Below, piece after piece: positions 25,341 through 35,952 of a DNA stretch of 37,788 bases (the stretch's first letter is position 1; each line of letters starts with the position of its first letter). The notes under the pieces were generated by a model that searched no databases, was not told where the DNA came from, and saw only the letters and a list, made by a program, of their open reading frames with translations. Both the position numbers and the translations under genes were made by a program. The stretch covers positions 1 to 37,788 of the forward strand of contig JAQGMC010000019.1 in NCBI GenBank assembly GCA_028292545.1, written 5' to 3'. Source of the stretch: Paucimonas sp. Its GTDB lineage: Bacteria; Pseudomonadota; Gammaproteobacteria; Burkholderiales; Burkholderiaceae_D.

Positions 25341-25991
25341 ATGGCATTCGATCACGAAGAGCAGGAACAGCTGGCCACGCTGAAGAGCTGGTGGAAGCAA
25401 TACGGCAACCTGGTGACATGGATATTGGCTGCCGCCCTGGCCGGCTATGCAGCCTGGACCGGCTGGTCAGCCTGGGAACGCAACCAGTCGGCGCAAGCCG
25501 CATTGCTGTATGACGAAGTGCAGAAGGCGTCAGTCGCGCAAGACAATACAAAAGTGCAGCGCGCGACGAGCGACATACAAGACCGTTATGGCCGCACTGC
25601 TTATGCGCAGATGAGCGGCCTGGTGGCGGCGCGCATGGCTTATGACGCCAAGGACATGGAAACCGTGAAATCGCGGCTGCAATGGGTGGTCGACCGTGGC
25701 CATGACGATGAATTCAAGGTCATCGCCCGCATTCGCCTGGCCGGTGTGCTGGCAGACGAAAAGAAATTTGACGAGGCGCTCAAGCTGCTGGCCGTTGACG
25801 TACCGGCCCAATTCGCCAGCGCCATCGCCGACCGCCGCGGCGACGTGCTGGCCGCGCAGCAAAAGATTGACGATGCGCGGGTAGCCTATCGCACAGCCCT
25901 GGAAAAATCCGACGCCCGCAACCCGGCCCGGCAATTGATCCAGCTGAAGCTGGATGCACTGGGCGGCGGGGCGGCGAAAGCTGCCAGCTGA
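25341..25991 (+). CDS. yfgM: YfgM/PpiD-partner type TPR membrane protein
   Basis: 216 residues. A short cytoplasmic N-terminus (MAFDHEEQEQLATLKSWWKQ) is followed by one membrane segment (LVTWILAAALAGYAAWTGW) and a periplasmic TPR-like body (AQMSGLVAARMAYDAKDMET, RIRLAGVLADEKKFDEALK, RGDVLAAQQKIDDARVAYRT). The EEQEQLxxLKxWWKxYGN beginning is characteristic of the YfgM family, which in E. coli associates with the SecYEG translocon and PpiD and passes secreted proteins to periplasmic chaperones. The order hisS-yfgM-bamB-der is conserved. It lies 11 bases after hisS and 40 before bamB. No strong Shine-Dalgarno sequence is seen. Confidence 0.93.
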   Translation: MAFDHEEQEQLATLKSWWKQYGNLVTWILAAALAGYAAWTGWSAWERNQSAQAALLYDEVQKASVAQDNTKVQRATSDIQDRYGRTAYAQMSGLVAARMAYDAKDMETVKSRLQWVVDRGHDDEFKVIARIRLAGVLADEKKFDEALKLLAVDVPAQFASAIADRRGDVLAAQQKIDDARVAYRTALEKSDARNPARQLIQLKLDALGGGAAKAAS

Positions 25992-26031
25992 AGCCTGCGA
26001 TACGCAATTAGAAAAAGAACAAGGGGAAGTC

Positions 26032-27198
26032 ATGTTGGGCAAGCAAAAGATGGGCGCCAGGATCTGGCTGGCGGGGGCGGCAATGTTGCTGGCAGGTTGT
26101 TCGACCTTGTCTTCGCTGAACCCCTTTGCCAGCAAGCCTCCGCCGCGCAATCCGCCAGCGCCGCTGGTGCAGTTCACGCCCGCGTTGTCGGTGCGCACGC
26201 TGTGGACGACTTCGGTCGGCGCCACGCGTGATTCTGCCCTGAAGCCGGTTGCCGTCGGCGACGCAATCTATGCCGCGGCCCAGGATGGCACCTTGACCCG
26301 GCTGGAGGCGGCCAGCGGCCGCGCGGCCTGGCGTATTTCCACGGGCAAACGGCTGACTGCTGGCGTGGGCTCGGATGGTTCGACCATTGCTGTCGGGGCG
26401 CGTGACGGCAGTCTGCTGGCTTATGACGATAGCGGCAAGCTGCGCTGGCAAGTGCAATTGAGCAGCGAAATCCTGAGCGCGCCGGCAGTGGCAGATGGCG
26501 TGGTAGTCGTGCGTAGCCTGGATAACCGCATTTCCGCTTATGAAGCGGCCAACGGCAAGCGCCGCTGGACCTTGCAGCGCACGGCGCCGCCGCTGACATT
26601 GCGGGCCGCGCCTGGCATCTTGATCGCGTCCGATACTGCCTTTGTTGCCCTGCCGGGCGGCAGGTTGGTGGCGCTGGCCATGTCCAATGGCGGCCCGCGC
26701 TGGGAAGCCAGCGTCGGCGATCCGCGCGGCGCAACAGAACTGGAGCGCATTGCCGACGTATCGGGCACGCCGGTGTTGATCGGGCGCGATGTCTGCGCCG
26801 CCGCTTACCAGGGCCGCATCGTCTGCATCGATGCCGCCAATGGCACGGCGCACTGGAACCGGCCGCTGTCGAGCATCGTCGGCGTGGCCGCGGACGAGCG
26901 TTTCGTCTTCGGCATCGACGACAGGAGCGTGGTCAATGCCTATACCCGCGATTCGGGCAATAGTGTATGGCGCAACAACAAGCTGGAGCACCGCGGCCTG
27001 GCGGCGCCAGTGTCTATTGGCCGCGCAGTGGCGGTGGGCGACATGGAAGGCTATGTGCACTTCCTGTCGCGCGAGGATGGCGCCTACCTGGCGCGGGTTG
27101 CTACCGACGGAAGTGCCGTGACCGGCCTGTCCCTGTCCGGAGACAACCTGCTGGTGCAAACCCAGGGCGGCAATGTCGCCGTCCTTGCCTTGCAATAA
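26032..27198 (+). CDS. bamB: Outer membrane assembly lipoprotein BamB
   Basis: 388 residues from ATG 26032, with AAGGGGAAG just upstream; an earlier in-frame ATG would overlap yfgM without a ribosome site. Lipobox LLAGC (Cys23). The body is a PQQ-like beta-propeller: repeats ending in W with a preceding G-x-x-x-W pattern, for example LEAASGRAAWRISTGKRLTA, SLLAYDDSGKLRWQVQLSSE, YEAANGKRRWTLQRTAPPLT, CIDAANGTAHWNRPLSSIVG and AYTRDSGNSVWRNNKLEHRG. BamB is the propeller subunit of the BAM complex that inserts outer-membrane proteins. Position between yfgM and der agrees. Confidence 0.95.
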   Translation: MLGKQKMGARIWLAGAAMLLAGCSTLSSLNPFASKPPPRNPPAPLVQFTPALSVRTLWTTSVGATRDSALKPVAVGDAIYAAAQDGTLTRLEAASGRAAWRISTGKRLTAGVGSDGSTIAVGARDGSLLAYDDSGKLRWQVQLSSEILSAPAVADGVVVVRSLDNRISAYEAANGKRRWTLQRTAPPLTLRAAPGILIASDTAFVALPGGRLVALAMSNGGPRWEASVGDPRGATELERIADVSGTPVLIGRDVCAAAYQGRIVCIDAANGTAHWNRPLSSIVGVAADERFVFGIDDRSVVNAYTRDSGNSVWRNNKLEHRGLAAPVSIGRAVAVGDMEGYVHFLSREDGAYLARVATDGSAVTGLSLSGDNLLVQTQGGNVAVLALQ

Positions 27199-27205
27199 AA
27201 ATCGG

Positions 27206-27225
27206 GCCGCGCAATTGCGCGCGGC
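27206..27225. other. Hairpin between bamB and der
   Basis: GCCGCGC (27206-27212) and GCGCGGC (27219-27225) pair around a six-base loop, eight bases after the bamB stop. There is no T-run behind it, so it is not a standard terminator. It may partly separate bamB from der or protect the mRNA 3' end. Confidence 0.35.
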
Positions 27226-27270
27226 GCCACTCACAGCAGCACCTGATGCGAAACGCAAGAAGCACGATCG

Positions 27271-28617
27271 ATGAAGCCGGTAATTGCCCTAGTAGGCCGA
27301 CCCAATGTCGGCAAATCCACGCTGTTCAACCGGCTTACCCGTTCACGCGACGCACTTGTCGCTGACATGCCGGGGCTGACCCGCGACCGCCATTATGGCG
27401 AAGGGCGCATGGGCGAACGTCCTTTCCTCGTCATCGACACCGGCGGTTTCGAGCCCGTGGCCAAGGAAGGCATCCTGCATGAGATGGCGAAGCAGACCCG
27501 CCAGGCCGTGGCTGAAGCCGACGTTGTCATCTTCATCGTCGACGGCCGCCAGGGCTTGACCCCGCATGACAAGACCATCACCGATTTCCTGCGCAAGTCG
27601 GGCCGCCAGGTCATGCTGGTGGTGAACAAATCCGAAGGCATGAAGTACACCGCGGTTGCCGCCGATTTCTATGAGCTCGGCATGGGCGACCCGTATGTGA
27701 TTTCCGCCGCCCATGGCGACGGCGTGATGGAGCTGGTGGAGCTGGCGCTGGACCAGGCGCTGGCGGCACAAGCCGATACGCTGCCCGAACCGGATGCGGC
27801 TGCCGCGCGCGGCGTGCGCATTGCCGTCGTCGGCCGCCCCAACGTGGGCAAGTCGACGCTGGTGAATTCCCTGCTCGGGGAAGAGCGCGTGATTGCCTTC
27901 GACATGCCGGGCACGACCCGCGATTCGATCGAGATTCCATTCGAGCGCGAAGGCCGGCATTACTCGCTGATCGACACCGCCGGCATTCGCCGCCGCGGCA
28001 AGGTGTTCGAAGCGATCGAAAAATTTTCGGTGGTGAAGACGCTGCAGTCGATCTCGGAAGCGAATGTCGTGCTGCTGCTGCTGGACGCGCAGCAAGACAT
28101 CTCGGAACAGGATGCGCATATTGCCGGCTTCATCCTAGAAAGCGGGCGCGCGCTGGTGGTTGGCGTCAATAAATGGGATGGCCTGACGCATGACCGGCGC
28201 GAAGAAATCAAGCGCGATGTCGAGCGCAAGCTGAGCTTCCTGTTCTTTGCCAAGTTCCACTTCATTTCGGCGCAAAAGGGCACCGGCATCGGGCCGCTGC
28301 TGAAGTCAGTCGACGATGCCTACAAGGCAGCAATGACCAAGATACCGACGCCCAAATTGACGCGGGCGTTGATCGAGGCATCCGAGCACCAGCAGCCAAG
28401 ACGCAAGGGATCGATACGACCGAAGATGCGCTACGCCCACCAAGGCGGTCAGAATCCTCCGATTATCGTCATCCATGGGAATGCCCTGGACAGCATCGAC
28501 GCCAACTACAAGCGTTATCTGGAAAAACATTTCCGTGACACGTTTGCATTGACCGGCACGCCTTTGCGCATCGAGTTCCGGTCTGGGAAAAACCCGTTCT
28601 CACGCGACGAGCGCTAG
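27271..28617 (+). CDS. der: Ribosome-associated GTPase Der (EngA)
   Basis: 448 residues with the tandem GTPase domains unique to Der. Domain 1: [41 protein letters not shown]. Domain 2 from about 185: [49 protein letters not shown]-terminal KH-like domain follows ([20 protein letters not shown] to [17 protein letters not shown]). Der acts in 50S subunit assembly and is essential in E. coli. It sits between bamB and hfq as in other betaproteobacteria; a 131-base gap with AT-rich sequence before hfq probably holds an hfq promoter. Confidence 0.98.
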   Translation: MKPVIALVGRPNVGKSTLFNRLTRSRDALVADMPGLTRDRHYGEGRMGERPFLVIDTGGFEPVAKEGILHEMAKQTRQAVAEADVVIFIVDGRQGLTPHDKTITDFLRKSGRQVMLVVNKSEGMKYTAVAADFYELGMGDPYVISAAHGDGVMELVELALDQALAAQADTLPEPDAAAARGVRIAVVGRPNVGKSTLVNSLLGEERVIAFDMPGTTRDSIEIPFEREGRHYSLIDTAGIRRRGKVFEAIEKFSVVKTLQSISEANVVLLLLDAQQDISEQDAHIAGFILESGRALVVGVNKWDGLTHDRREEIKRDVERKLSFLFFAKFHFISAQKGTGIGPLLKSVDDAYKAAMTKIPTPKLTRALIEASEHQQPRRKGSIRPKMRYAHQGGQNPPIIVIHGNALDSIDANYKRYLEKHFRDTFALTGTPLRIEFRSGKNPFSRDER

Positions 28618-28748
28618 CGCAAACCTTGCGCTTTGTTTGGCGTGAATAATAAAAATCGTTTACAGTCATTTGGCAATTCTGTTGCACTGCACTTGAAATA
28701 ACGCAGCTTGCCGCCACCTCCTGATCACAACTACACAATGGAGCTACC

Positions 28749-28985
28749 ATGAGCAATAAAGGGCAATTGTTACAAGACCCGTTCCTTAACGCCTTGCGCA
28801 AGGAACACGTCCCGGTCTCCATCTACCTCGTCAACGGCATCAAGCTGCAGGGGCACATCGAGTCCTTCGACCAGTATGTCGTTTTGTTGCGTAATACCGT
28901 GACCCAGATGGTTTACAAGCACGCCATCTCGACCGTGGTTCCGGCCCGCGCCGTGAACCTGACCCTCGAAGCGGAAGCGGACTGA
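28749..28985 (+). CDS. hfq: RNA chaperone Hfq
   Basis: 78 residues, typical of the shorter betaproteobacterial form without the long disordered tail of E. coli Hfq. Sm1 motif [20 protein letters not shown] with [15 protein letters not shown], and Sm2 [16 protein letters not shown] containing the Y-K-H triad of the proximal RNA-binding face. Gln8 region [10 protein letters not shown] is conserved. Hfq hexamers pair small RNAs with mRNAs. GGAGC lies six bases before the ATG. The upstream gap (28618-28748) is AT-rich, for example AATAATAAAAAT near 28644; several hexamers could serve as promoter boxes, but none is decisive. Confidence 0.98.
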   Translation: MSNKGQLLQDPFLNALRKEHVPVSIYLVNGIKLQGHIESFDQYVVLLRNTVTQMVYKHAISTVVPARAVNLTLEAEAD

Positions 28986-29002
28986 AATCCACAGCTGACA
29001 AT

Positions 29003-30139
29003 TTGAACTCCGGCAACACCATACGCGCTGCGCTGGTTGGCATCGACTTTGGCAAGGGCGATTTTGCAGCCAGCCTGGAAGAGCTGTCGCTACTTTCGCG
29101 CACCGCCGGGGCTGAACCGATCACCACCGTGACCGGCCGTCGTGCCAGTCCGGACGCCGCGCTTTTCGTCGGCTCCGGCAAGGCGGAAGAGATTGCCCAG
29201 GCCGTGGCCGACCTCGAGCTGGAGATCGTCATCTTCGACCATCCGCTGAGTCCTGCGCAGCAGCGTAACCTCGAACGCAACCTCAAGGTTCGAGTGGTTG
29301 ACCGCACCGCGCTGATCCTCGATATTTTCGCCCAGCGCGCCCAAAGCCATGAAGGCAAGGTGCAGGTCGAGCTGGCGCAACTGCAGCACCTCGCCACACG
29401 CCTGGTGCGCGGCTGGACCCACCTTGAACGCCAGAAGGGCGGCATCGGCTTGCGTGGTCCGGGCGAAACCCAGCTTGAAACCGATCGCCGGCTGCTGGGT
29501 GAACGGGTCAAGGCCTTGCGCGCCAAGCTGGGCAAATTGCACAAGCAGCGCGTGACCCAGCGCCGCTCGCGTGACCGGAACAAGGCGTTTTCAGTATCGC
29601 TGGTCGGTTACACCAACGCCGGCAAGTCGACACTGTTCAACAACTTGACCAAGGCCGGCGTGTATGCCGCCAACCAGCTGTTCGCCACCCTGGACACGAC
29701 TTCACGCCGGGTCTACATGGGCGAGGCTGGCAGTGTGGTCATGTCCGATACCGTCGGCTTCATCCGCGACTTGCCGCACCAGCTGGTGGCGGCGTTTCGC
29801 GCGACGCTGGAAGAAACCATCCATGCCGACCTGCTGCTGCATGTGGTGGATGCGGCCAGCCCGGCACGGCTGGAACAGATCGAGCAAGTGAATGCGGTGC
29901 TGAAGGAAATCGGCGCCGACCACATTCCGCAACTTCTGGTCTATAACAAGATCGACCTGGCCGGGTTGGAGCCGGGTCTGGAACATGATGAATATGATAA
30001 AATCCGGCGGGTTTTTATCAGCGCCCAGACCGGTTCGGGCATTGATTTGCTAAGGCAGGCGGTTGCCGGATATGCACAGGCGTCATCTGGCCTGCACTCC
30101 ACGGGAGAGGAGCGCGAGCACCAAGAGGTGAAGCACTGA
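29003..30139 (+). CDS. hflX: Ribosome-associated GTPase HflX
   Basis: 378 residues from TTG 29003; no ATG or GTG lies between the hfq stop and the first conserved block (RAALVGIDFGKGDFAASLEE), so a TTG start is needed. HflX N-terminal domain: ALFVGSGKAEEIAQAVAD, IVIFDHPLSPAQQRNLERNL, VVDRTALILDIFAQRAQSHE, GGIGLRGPGETQLETDRRLL. The G domain begins SLVGYTNAGKSTLFN, with DTVGFIRDLPHQLVAAFRAT and the NKIDL specificity motif. HflX splits stalled or stress-inactivated ribosomes. Hfq, HflX, HflK and HflC in this order match the classic hfl arrangement. Its 3' end lies 47 bases before hflK. Confidence 0.96.
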   Translation: MNSGNTIRAALVGIDFGKGDFAASLEELSLLSRTAGAEPITTVTGRRASPDAALFVGSGKAEEIAQAVADLELEIVIFDHPLSPAQQRNLERNLKVRVVDRTALILDIFAQRAQSHEGKVQVELAQLQHLATRLVRGWTHLERQKGGIGLRGPGETQLETDRRLLGERVKALRAKLGKLHKQRVTQRRSRDRNKAFSVSLVGYTNAGKSTLFNNLTKAGVYAANQLFATLDTTSRRVYMGEAGSVVMSDTVGFIRDLPHQLVAAFRATLEETIHADLLLHVVDAASPARLEQIEQVNAVLKEIGADHIPQLLVYNKIDLAGLEPGLEHDEYDKIRRVFISAQTGSGIDLLRQAVAGYAQASSGLHSTGEEREHQEVKH

Positions 30140-30186
30140 TTCGATTAGCTTTCCAACCCAAATAACTCAAGCGGATCGCAAACAGA

Positions 30187-31476
30187 ATGCTCGGTTCCCT
30201 AATCAAAAAATTCGGATTGAAATTTTCGCTGAACGATCCGCGCTGGGGCCGAGGCTCCGACGGTGACGACCAGCAGAACCAGGGCGGCAAGCGCGGGCAG
30301 GAAGGCCCGCCCGACCTCGACCAGCTCTGGCGCGATTTCAACCAGCGCCTGAACCGCCTCCTTGGCAGCAAGGGCAACGGCGGCGGCAATAACAATGGCG
30401 GCGGTTCCCGTTCCGACATGCGCGGCGCCGGCATTGGCGCGGGCGTGGTGCTGGTCATCGTGCTGTTCCTGTGGCTGGTCAGCGGTTTCTTCATCGTGCA
30501 GGAAGGCCAGACCGGCGTGGTCATGACCTTCGGCCGCTACAGCCACATGACGCCGGCCGGTTTCAACTGGCGCTGGCCGTATCCGATCCAGTCGCATGAA
30601 ATCGTCAACGTATCCCAGGTGCGCACGGTCGAGATAGGTTACCGGACCAACGTGCGCAACAAGCAAGCCAAGGAATCGCTGATGCTGACCGACGATGAAA
30701 ACATCATCGACATCCAGTTCGCCGTGCAGTACAAGCTGAAAAACGCATCTGACTGGGTGTTCAACAACCGCGACCAGGAAGAGATGATCAAGCAGGTTGC
30801 CGAAACCTCGATCCGCGAAATCGTCGGCAAGAGCAAGATGGACTTCGTGCTGTATGAAGGCCGCGAAAAAGTCGCGTTCGAAACCAGCCAGTTGATGCAG
30901 CAAATCGTTGACCGCTATCGGTCTGGCGTGCAGATCACCAACGTCACCATGCAGGCGGTGCAACCGCCGGAACAGGTGCAAGCCGCGTTTGACGATGCGG
31001 TGCGCGCTGGCCAGGATCGCGAACGGCAGAAGAATGAAGGCCAGGCTTATGCCAACGATGTGATTCCGAAGGCGCGCGGCGCCGCGGCGCGCTTGCTGCA
31101 GGAATCAGAAGCTTATCGCGCCCGTGTGGTGGCCAATGCCCAGGGCGATGCCTCGCGCTTCAAACAAGTGCTGGTCGAGTACCAGAAAGCACCGGCTGTC
31201 ACGCGTGACCGTCTCTACCTTGAAACGATGCAGCAGATATTCGCCAACACGGCCAAGGTGATGGTCGATGCCAAGAGTGGCAGCAACTTGCTCTACCTGC
31301 CGCTGGACAAGCTGATCGCCCAGGCCGCGGCGGAAAGTGGCAAGGCGGCGCCGGCCGCAGGCAGCGCCAGCGCGCCAACAGTGGCGCCGCCAGAACCACC
31401 GGCGGAAGCCTCGGCCAAAGGCCGCGAGTCGCGCAGTCGCGACAGCCGTGATTCGCGTGATCGGGAGGTGCGCTGA
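30187..31476 (+). CDS. hflK: FtsH protease modulator HflK (SPFH family)
   Basis: 429 residues. The N-terminus is Gly/Asn/Gln-rich and cytoplasmic (DQQNQGGKRG, GSKGNGGGNNNGGGSRSD), followed by one membrane segment (GAGVVLVIVLFLWLVSGFFI) and an SPFH/band-7 domain (VQEGQTGVVMTFGRYSHMTP, IIDIQFAVQYKLKNASDWVF, VAETSIREIVGKSKMDFVLY), then a coiled-coil-like region (PPEQVQAAFDDAVRAGQDRE) and an Arg/Ser/Asp tail with RDS repeats. With HflC it forms the periplasmic cage around FtsH and limits membrane-protein degradation. The stop overlaps the hflC start by one base (TGATG). Confidence 0.97.
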   Translation: MLGSLIKKFGLKFSLNDPRWGRGSDGDDQQNQGGKRGQEGPPDLDQLWRDFNQRLNRLLGSKGNGGGNNNGGGSRSDMRGAGIGAGVVLVIVLFLWLVSGFFIVQEGQTGVVMTFGRYSHMTPAGFNWRWPYPIQSHEIVNVSQVRTVEIGYRTNVRNKQAKESLMLTDDENIIDIQFAVQYKLKNASDWVFNNRDQEEMIKQVAETSIREIVGKSKMDFVLYEGREKVAFETSQLMQQIVDRYRSGVQITNVTMQAVQPPEQVQAAFDDAVRAGQDRERQKNEGQAYANDVIPKARGAAARLLQESEAYRARVVANAQGDASRFKQVLVEYQKAPAVTRDRLYLETMQQIFANTAKVMVDAKSGSNLLYLPLDKLIAQAAAESGKAAPAAGSASAPTVAPPEPPAEASAKGRESRSRDSRDSRDREVR

Positions 31477-32378
31477 TGAACCGCCTTTTTTCTTACGCGA
31501 TCGCCGCGCTGATCCTGTTGTCGATTGCTTTCTCGACCATGTACGTGGTGGACCAGCGTCGCTTCGCCATCGTGTTCGCACTCGGTGAAGTCAAGCAGGT
31601 GGTTAGCGAGCCTGGCCTGCATTTCAAGTTGCCGCCGCCGTTCCAGAATGTGATCTTCCTCGACAAGCGCATCCTCACCCTGGATTCGCCTGACGCCGAC
31701 CGTTTCATCACGGCGGAAAAGAAGAACATCCTGGTGGACTCCTTTGTCAAATACCAGATCGTCGATCCGCGCCTGTTCTTCATCAGCTTCGGCGGTGACG
31801 AGCGCCGCGCGCATGACCGCATGGCCCAGACCGTGAAAGCCGCCCTCAACGAAGAAATCACCAAGCGCACCGTGCGTGAAGTGATCTCCGGCGAGCGCGG
31901 CAACGTGATGGATGCGATCAAGGTCAAGGTCGCCGAGGAAGCGAAGCAGATCGGCGTGGGCATCGTCGACGTGCGCTTGAAACGGGTCGATTATGTGGAG
32001 CAGATCAATGCATCGGTCTACGACCGCATGAAAGCGGAACGGACCCGGGTTGCCAACGAGCTACGCTCGACAGGTGCGGCGGAATCGGAGAAAATCCGCG
32101 CTGATGCCGACCGGCAGCGCACCGTCATTCTGGCTGAAGCCTATCGCGACGCAGAAAATGTGCGCGGTGATGGCGATGCCAAGGCGACGGCGATCTACAG
32201 CCAGGCCTTCGGCCAGAATCCGGAGTTTTACAAGTTCTACCGCAGCCTCGAAGCCTATCGCGCCAGCTTCAAGAACCGCAGCGACTTGCTGGTTCTCGAT
32301 CCGAGCTCTGACTTCTTCAAGTACTTCAAGGCCCCGGGCGGCGCTGCTGCGCCGGCTGCATCACCCGCCAGGAAGTAG
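31476..32378 (+). CDS. hflC: FtsH protease modulator HflC (SPFH family)
   Basis: 300 residues. An N-terminal membrane anchor (FSYAIAALILLSIAFSTMYV) is followed by the SPFH domain: VVDQRRFAIVFALGEVKQVV, PGLHFKLPPPFQNVIFLDKR, KKNILVDSFVKYQIVDPRLF and LKRVDYVEQINASVYDRMKA, and a helical region with RADADRQRTVILAEAYRDAE. The C-terminal YKFYRSLEAYRASFKNRSDL and the SSDFFKYF ending are typical of HflC. One-base overlap with hflK gives translational coupling, and GGGAGGTGC provides a ribosome site. It forms the hetero-oligomeric HflKC complex on the periplasmic side of the inner membrane. Confidence 0.97.
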   Translation: MNRLFSYAIAALILLSIAFSTMYVVDQRRFAIVFALGEVKQVVSEPGLHFKLPPPFQNVIFLDKRILTLDSPDADRFITAEKKNILVDSFVKYQIVDPRLFFISFGGDERRAHDRMAQTVKAALNEEITKRTVREVISGERGNVMDAIKVKVAEEAKQIGVGIVDVRLKRVDYVEQINASVYDRMKAERTRVANELRSTGAAESEKIRADADRQRTVILAEAYRDAENVRGDGDAKATAIYSQAFGQNPEFYKFYRSLEAYRASFKNRSDLLVLDPSSDFFKYFKAPGGAAAPAASPARK

Positions 32379-32384
32379 TGGCTG

Positions 32385-32579
32385 GTGTCTGAAGCGTGGT
32401 TCCTGGCAATCGGATTGGTGCTGGTCCTGGAAGGGATCGGCCCGTTTGCCTTTCCTGGCCGCTGGCGCCAGGTCTTTGAATATATCTCCAGGCTTTCCGA
32501 AGGCCAGGTCCGGTTCTTTGGCCTGCTGTGCCTGTTGCTTGGCCTGGCCGTCATCGGACTGGCCGAAATTTTTTTCTAA
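32385..32579 (+). CDS. DUF2065 (YjeT-like) small membrane protein
   Basis: 64 residues from GTG 32385, with GGAAG about ten bases upstream. Two hydrophobic segments ([19 protein letters not shown] and [20 protein letters not shown]) flank a short basic loop with [11 protein letters not shown]. This is the DUF2065/YjeT pattern. It sits directly after hflC in many proteobacteria. Its function is unknown, though the fixed position suggests a link to the HflKC-FtsH system. It lies six bases after hflC and 17 before hisZ. Confidence 0.9.
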   Translation: MSEAWFLAIGLVLVLEGIGPFAFPGRWRQVFEYISRLSEGQVRFFGLLCLLLGLAVIGLAEIFF

Positions 32580-32596
32580 AAGCGCAGTCTTTTGTC

Positions 32597-35064
<2,468 letters not shown>

Positions 35065-35089
35065 CACGCCTGCGCCACAACACACTGCC

Positions 35090-35614
35090 ATGCCGGTTTC
35101 GGATGACGAGCACCTTTGGGTGAGCTGGGACGAGTACAACCGCGATGTCGAAGCGCTGGCATTGCAGGTGGCGGACTCTGGCTGGCAGTTCGACCAGGTG
35201 CTGTGCCTGGCACGCGGCGGCTTGCGGCCAGGGGATGTATTGTCGCGGGTGTTTGAAGTGCCGTTGGCGATTCTCTCTACCAGTTCTTATCGCGCTGAGG
35301 CGGGAACAGTGCAGGGGGAGATTGCAATCAGCAGGCACGTCAGTTCGACTGCGGGCGCGTTGCGGGGACGGGTGCTGGTGGTGGATGACCTGGCGGATTC
35401 GGGTGTGACGCTGCGGGCAGTGTGTAAACAATTGATGGCGGATTTCCCGGACGTGACGGAGGTGCGGACGGCGGTGATCTGGGCTAAGGCTTGTTCCACG
35501 TTCAAGGCGGATTATTGTTTGAAGTATCTGGAGAAGAGTCCGTGGATACACCAGCCGTTTGAAGTGTATGACGGCATGGGGATAGCGGGGCTGCGGGGGA
35601 AGTGGGGCAGGTGA
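35090..35614 (+). CDS. Phosphoribosyltransferase (purine-salvage type)
   Basis: 174 residues. The type I PRTase PRPP-binding motif is VLVVDDLADSGVTL (about 101-114), with the upstream pyrophosphate loop LARGGLRPGDVLSR and the N-terminal hood start LWVSWDEYNRDVEALALQV. C-terminal WIHQPFEVYDGMG fits the short xanthine/guanine/hypoxanthine PRTase group. Substrate preference cannot be read from sequence alone. The pairing with purA suggests purine salvage. Third-position use in the second half is dominated by G and includes GGG, GTG and TGT codons less common in neighbouring genes, so a different history is possible. An intrinsic terminator lies at 35748-35780. No strong Shine-Dalgarno sequence is seen. 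Confidence 0.9.
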   Translation: MPVSDDEHLWVSWDEYNRDVEALALQVADSGWQFDQVLCLARGGLRPGDVLSRVFEVPLAILSTSSYRAEAGTVQGEIAISRHVSSTAGALRGRVLVVDDLADSGVTLRAVCKQLMADFPDVTEVRTAVIWAKACSTFKADYCLKYLEKSPWIHQPFEVYDGMGIAGLRGKWGR

Positions 35615-35632
35615 ATTGAAGCCACGGTATCC

Positions 35633-35669
35633 CGTCCCTTTCAAGGGGAGGGTTAGGGTGGGGATGGGG
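35633..35669 (+). repeat. G-rich intergenic repeat with quadruplex potential
   Basis: Five G-runs (35645-35648, 35650-35652, 35656-35658, 35660-35663, 35666-35669) are separated by A, TTA, T and AT, well within a G-quadruplex rule. The preceding CCCTTTCAAGGG can fold back as a small hairpin. The arrangement resembles a family of intergenic palindromic repeats often seen in proteobacterial genomes (CCCT..AAGGGGAGGG type); this comparison is from memory. Confidence 0.55.
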
Positions 35670-35747
35670 TCAACGTTATGACGCCCTTGCGCGGTGTTTA
35701 GCTTGCGGGGTTTTTAATTTCCGCGCTTCGCGCGCAAGTTTGATTGG

Positions 35748-35780
35748 AAGGGGCCGGTCCAGAAGGATCGGCCCCTTTTT
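35748..35780 (+). terminator. Rho-independent terminator after the phosphoribosyltransferase gene
   Basis: Stem GGGGCCGGTCC (35750-35760) pairs with GGATCGGCCCC (35765-35775) over 11 positions including one G-T wobble, loop AGAA, followed by TTTTT. It ends the long run of plus-strand core genes. An A-pair preceding the stem gives partial function on the other strand. Confidence 0.9.
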
Positions 35781-35817
35781 GTACCACGGAGGGAGCTCGG
35801 TCACGTTCCGCGACCCC

Positions 35818-35839
35818 GCCTGGCCTTGCAAGGCCAGGC
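35818..35839. repeat. 22-base perfect palindrome
   Basis: The two halves GCCTGGCCTTG and CAAGGCCAGGC meet without a spacer. It stands directly before a fragment that matches the 3' end of the nearby tRNA-Leu, in the non-coding stretch 35615-35952. No T-run follows it. Confidence 0.7.
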
Positions 35840-35840
35840 T

Positions 35841-35887
35841 TTCGAGTCCCTCGCGCGAAGCCCGCAGGGGCTTCGCTCGTGGGCACC
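35841..35887 (+). other. Apparent tRNA-Leu 3'-end fossil interrupted by a 25-base hairpin
   Basis: TTCGAGTCCCTC (35841-35852) and CGTGGGCACC (35878-35887) together equal the uninterrupted 3' end of the tRNA-Leu at 35953-36037, but on the opposite strand. Between them, exactly at the junction, lie 25 bases (35853-35877) that fold as GCGAAGCCC-GCAG-GGGCTTCGC. The match is exact over 12 plus 10 bases in the right order. Another 11-base exact match to the tRNA end (CCACGGAGGGA, 35784-35794, same orientation as the tRNA) lies nearby behind a similar terminator. Confidence 0.55.
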
Positions 35888-35920
35888 TTTTCTTTGCGCG
35901 CTGCGCGCGGGTAAACGAAG

Positions 35921-35947
35921 AAAGGGCCAGTCGTTGACTGGCCCTTT
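35921..35947. terminator. Bidirectional intrinsic terminator beside tRNA-Leu
   Basis: AAAGGGCCAGTC (35921-35932) and GACTGGCCCTTT (35936-35947) form a 12-base-pair stem with a three-base loop. On the minus strand it follows the tRNA 3' end by six bases, with TTTCTTCGTTT at its exit, so it ends the tRNA transcript. On the plus strand it exits into TTTTGTCTT. Confidence 0.85.
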
Positions 35948-35952
35948 TGTCT

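Noticed and set aside
26008..27258. 416-codon minus-strand frame opposite bamB
   Set aside because: Antisense shadow of the BamB propeller; composition is Arg/Gln/Ala-rich without domains.
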